Source: an uncultured Clostridia bacterium (GTDB lineage Bacteria > Bacillota > Clostridia > UMGS1883). From it: a stretch of DNA of 64,000 nucleotides. The notes under the pieces were generated by a model, which was not told the origin of the DNA, did not search any database, and was given only the letters and a program-made list of their open reading frames with translations. Numbering within the stretch: the first letter of the stretch is position 1; each line of letters opens with the position of its first letter. Shown piece after piece: positions 62,101 to 64,000 of the stretch. The translations under genes and the position numbers were made by a program. The stretch is from positions 19,556 through 83,555 of the forward strand of contig CANRCD010000007.1 of the NCBI GenBank assembly GCA_947629005.1, read 5' to 3'.

Positions 62101-62396
62101 TTAAGGGCGGAGCATTCGCTGAACGCCGCCTCCCCCACGGAGGTCACCCCATAAGGAAGCTTCACGGAGACGAGGCTTTTTTGTCCCGAAAACGCCTTTG
62201 GCCCTATGGCCGTGACCGGCGTCCCATCTATGTACGCCGGAATATCGAGGCTTGCAGCGGCCTCGTTTTCATAGCCGGTTATCGTAATGCCGCCGTCGCC
62301 GACGGCGTATGTAAAGCCGTCAAAGGTTTCGGCAAGGGCTGACGGCGCTAAAAGAGCAGTCAGCAAAAACAGTGCGGAAATGAATTTTTTAAGCAT
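59112..62396 (-). CDS. Giant BspA-type leucine-rich-repeat secreted protein
   Basis: The 1094-residue protein has a Sec signal (MLKKFISALFLLTALLAPSA, cut near ALA-ET). From about 35 to 850 run more than 25 BspA/LRR_5 repeats of about 23 residues (IGEAAFYGCTSLKELTLPDG-like). Some are broken by a recurring insert with NPMYYARSLLLKGGPV- or VSNPLFYAQRL-type sequence. The last 240 residues are a beta-rich domain without a visible anchor. ATG 62396 is preferred over GTG 62411, which overlaps the GAGGAGGGG ribosome site. BspA repeats usually bind host or glycan surfaces. It follows the subtilase gene by 11 bases. Confidence 0.9.
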   Translation of the reverse strand: MLKKFISALFLLTALLAPSALAETFDGFTYAVGDGGITITGYENEAAASLDIPAYIDGTPVTAIGPKAFSGQKSLVSVKLPYGVTSVGEAAFSECSALKDINLSAVQTIGSRAFYNCRAIESVDLSGVVSIGREAFRHCAGLNGTLVLPATLAAISDWAFAECVKIDALQIPESVRTIGANAFSRCFEIGELVLPEGVESIGNSAFFYCVGLTSVTLPSTLKSSGENAFEDCNYIEAVNISDISAYINISFQSLESNPVYHSGTLLLDGAPVTSANIPEGAASVKGNLFVNCKSLKSVNIPESVTSIGGSAFYGCSSLAELELPERLTAIGGSAFAYCSSLTSVRLAETVRTVGSDAYQGCYGLESVYIDSMDAYQSISFGNDRANPMYYARSLLLKGGPVTQYKIPEGTTEIKDRAFYNWTALESVVIPSTVTSIGEAAFYGCTSLKELTLPDGLRTIGAEAFCGCSGMKKINLPESVESIGGSAFASCYGLERVDITDLGVFLNYAFADCGANPMNCAKDLYLNGEPVTEVTADGDSIGDFAFYNWRTLKKVVISESVASIGEAAFYCCDGLTELELPQGLKSVGDFAFAGCSGLTEISLPRGISKLAPSAFAFCSSLTSAELPDGLETIGEAAFLGCSSLGSIELPSGVTLIDLAAFSGCTGIKEVRISDLEAFMNISFGDRYNYGTSVSNPLFYAQRLILDGEPLSEITVPDGVTEIKDYVFFGWKGLKSVKLHDGITRIGSYAFYNCSNLTDIALPPSVTEIRVRAFYGCSGLKEITVPEGATLGRGSFQGCTGLADIKLPSVSSVGDTMFYGCTGLTSITVPRSVAAVNISAFHGCDSLQTVNYIGTAEDWADIVIMDDNDCLRNAKVRPLVPAKAVLTLGWDGADFTINAASEGALSLEITPEDAEAPVTVDIKAGDGGLAVSPSDANRIYTVAGVYGEFKGQAESESVYSLVAKAVAGFGYGGRIEASQLERATEVLNHGGIYITRGGDGALVLNDEAALLMTLDPEKGTVTLNDRAVRAGLRFAEGVRFAVDGGEAAQAVVTDEKTVTIYGLDAMSAESVHLDAVRLAFGPTDTAEEIQEVNHEK

Positions 62397-62407
62397 ATTA
62401 CCCCTCC

Positions 62408-63742
62408 TCACTGAGCCGCGGCGAGAAGCTCCCCGCCCGCGTATATTGAAAGACCGGCGTTCGGCGCGGCCGCAAAGCGCAGCTCGGCATAGCCGGCGTC
62501 CAGCGTGAGGCTCCGCTCCTCGTTCCCGTATTTGGCCGTTACCTCAATGGGAGCTGCGGTGTTACGGACACGGTAAACGGCCTCGCCGCCCTCCGTGCGG
62601 GACTGATAAATGCTTACGGGCGGCAGCTTTTCAAACTGCCTTTTCAGCATTTCCTCGATATTGAGCAGGCCGTAGCCGTACTCCACGTCGTATCCCTCGG
62701 GCCCAAGGTCGGTGCAGCTTTCCTCCATCAGCAGCCTGAACCCCTCGGGAGTGAGGCTCGGATCAACGCTTTTCGCGAGGGCCGCCGCCGCGGATACGAT
62801 AGGGGCGGAATAGGAGGTGCCGCCCCTGCCCTTGGAGGCCAGCTTGTAATTGACCTTGAAATCCGGCGCGTAAAGGTCCGCGCTGGGGGCCACGCAGCAT
62901 ATCCCGGGGTAGTAGGAGGAATAGCTGGATCTCACAAGGTCGGCGGTCACTCCGCCCACCGCGATGACCCCTTCAAAGGACGCCGGATATTCGGGCTTCG
63001 CCTCGCCAGAATTCCCCGACGCGGCCACGACAATGACGCCTCGGTCGATGAGGGCCTGTATTCCGGCCTCCATCATTCCCGCATTTCCTCCCCCAAGGCT
63101 CATGTTCACCACGTCCGCGCCGTTGTCTAACGCATATTTCATTCCTTTTATGAACACGCTTTCGGATAATACCGAGGCCTTCGCCACCTTAACGGGCATG
63201 AGCGTCACCCCGTCGGCTATGCCGCTGCCAAGACGGCCGTTGTCGATACCCGCGGCTATAAGGCCCGAGGTTACGGTGCCGTGACCTTCCATGTCCTTGA
63301 CGTCCGGACTGTCGTTAAAGCAGGAAATTCCCGACAGGACATTTACGTTTTTAAAATCGTCCGAATTAAAATTTATGCCGCTGTCCAGAACGGCCACCGT
63401 AACGCCTTGGCCGCGTACGTCAAATCTTTTCGCGTATTCGGCATGGATAGCGGGCAGGTGCCATTGCAGCATGGCAAAGGGGTCGGCCTCAGCCTCGCCA
63501 AAGTCCAGAAGCTCCAGCGTCTGATCCTGACCGTAGGCCTCAACCGCTTCGCCCAAGGCATGGATTTCCTCAAGACTGTTGACCAAGTACAGTCCGGCTT
63601 CCGGAAACAGCGCCTCGGCCTCGGCTGAGATGGGAAGAGGGGCGTTTTCCTTCAGACGGACGATATAGGCCGTTTCGTCCGCTGAGGCGCAGAAGCCGCC
63701 AAAAAGCAGCAGCGCCAGTGTCAGCGAGAGAATTTTTTTCAT
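62408..63742 (-). CDS. Secreted subtilisin-like serine protease (S8 family)
   Basis: The 444-residue protein has a signal peptide (1-21), an I9-like inhibitor propeptide (about 25-85, starting TAYIVRLKENAPL) and a full S8 catalytic domain: Asp120 in VAVLDSGIN, His154 in MEGHGTVTSG, oxyanion Asn244 in ASGNSG and Ser310 in GTSYSAP. About 70 residues of beta-rich sequence follow. It should act outside the cell. It heads an operon with the LRR protein and the short peptide, so one of them could be its substrate, which is a guess. Confidence 0.95.
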   Translation of the reverse strand: MKKILSLTLALLLFGGFCASADETAYIVRLKENAPLPISAEAEALFPEAGLYLVNSLEEIHALGEAVEAYGQDQTLELLDFGEAEADPFAMLQWHLPAIHAEYAKRFDVRGQGVTVAVLDSGINFNSDDFKNVNVLSGISCFNDSPDVKDMEGHGTVTSGLIAAGIDNGRLGSGIADGVTLMPVKVAKASVLSESVFIKGMKYALDNGADVVNMSLGGGNAGMMEAGIQALIDRGVIVVAASGNSGEAKPEYPASFEGVIAVGGVTADLVRSSYSSYYPGICCVAPSADLYAPDFKVNYKLASKGRGGTSYSAPIVSAAAALAKSVDPSLTPEGFRLLMEESCTDLGPEGYDVEYGYGLLNIEEMLKRQFEKLPPVSIYQSRTEGGEAVYRVRNTAAPIEVTAKYGNEERSLTLDAGYAELRFAAAPNAGLSIYAGGELLAAAQ

Positions 63743-63776
63743 GTGTCGGTCCCCCTGTTCGTTTTGTTTCCATTTA

Positions 63777-63805
63777 ATTATATATTAGCGGCGGGCAAAT
63801 GTCAA
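63777..63805 (-). promoter_or_regulatory. Consensus promoter of the subtilase-LRR-peptide operon
   Basis: On the minus strand TTGACA (63805-63800), a 17-base spacer and TATAAT (63782-63777). The -35 box lies inside repeat copy B2. Confidence 0.9.
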
Positions 63806-63902
63806 CATTTTTTGCCGCGACGCAGAAAGGGCCTTCCGCCGCAGCCGAAATTCTTTCATTATAGAGCGGGAGCCGCCCAATGGGGCGGCTCCCTTCGTCT
63901 TC
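63788..63902 (+). repeat. Dispersed repeat family B, copy 2
   Basis: It has the same start block and the same 11-bp stem GGGAGCCGCCC (63868-63878) / GGGCGGCTCCC (63883-63893) plus TTCGTCTT as copy 1. With copy 1 it forms direct repeats around the 5-kb subtilase-LRR-peptide operon. Confidence 0.65.
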
Positions 63903-63943
63903 ATCGCGCTTTTAATTATCTTAATTTGGATGTATACTAAAAA

Positions 63944-64000
63944 AGTGGACAAAAAATAGGAAGTGGTATAAAATAATAGACACGAAAGGAGAAGTATTAT
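63944..64000 (+). promoter_or_regulatory. Promoter and ribosome site of a gene starting just past the window
   Basis: TGGACA near 63948, TAAAAT about 17 bases later, then AAAGGAGAAG (ending at 63994) and a terminal AT suggest that a plus-strand gene starts at about 63999. Nothing of the protein is visible. Confidence 0.45.

Overview
The window looks like a chromosomal segment of a GC-rich member of the Clostridia, probably a gut anaerobe near the Oscillospirales; this placement is inference. The support is: strong AGGAGG-type ribosome sites, sigma-A promoters of TTGACA-17-TATAAT type, a Gram-positive LexA box, an anaerobic cobalamin pathway, Pta-AckA acetate fermentation, lipoprotein-style binding proteins, and no outer-membrane genes.

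Layout. 1-3350: 5' part of a very large secreted DNRLRE/Ig-like protein (minus). 3521-7019: tmcAL (minus), then pta-ackA (plus). 7383-8701: azlC-azlD and a PspC-domain gene (minus). 9111-13562: str operon rpsL-rpsG-fusA with tuf, which also has its own promoter (minus). 13768-16902: malic enzyme, coaX, a phosphodiesterase and two unknown genes (minus). 17033-17870: three small unknown genes (plus). 18106-29859: a compact phage-morphogenesis module (plus) behind one sigma-A promoter overlapped downstream by a LexA box. 29977-36466: an XRE regulator with comF, then lepA-hemW-recX-rimO-pgsA (minus). 36625-36700: tRNA-Ala(GGC). 36862-56255: one minus-strand cobalamin operon of 23 genes behind a cobalamin riboswitch and terminator. 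56737-63742: two related short peptides, a nucleotidyltransferase-family protein, a giant BspA-type leucine-rich-repeat protein and a secreted subtilase.

How the genes work together. The cobalamin operon joins uptake (FecBCD-type ABC transporter, two Shp/NEAT-like surface-type proteins, a lipoprotein CbiK chelatase) to corrin-ring synthesis (cbiC, D, F, G, H, J, ET, A) and to adenosylation, aminopropanol attachment and lower-ligand assembly (cobO, cbiP, cobD, cbiB, cobC, cobU, cobS, cobT). I do not see cbiL, so the C20 methylation must be encoded elsewhere or done differently.

Most notable object. The 18.1-29.9 kb module has packaging, head, connector and tail genes in an unbroken run. It has no integrase, repressor, replication, holin or endolysin gene. 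Its first enzyme is a natural fusion of a gp3-like small terminase with the large terminase. Several connector and tail genes lie ahead of the scaffold and capsid genes, and SOS control is read directly from the sequence. It could be a domesticated, SOS-inducible, gene-transfer-agent-like element; a decayed prophage is the main alternative. Two intergenic repeat families, one with a compensatory base-pair change, and a subtilase/LRR/short-peptide locus also deserve attention.
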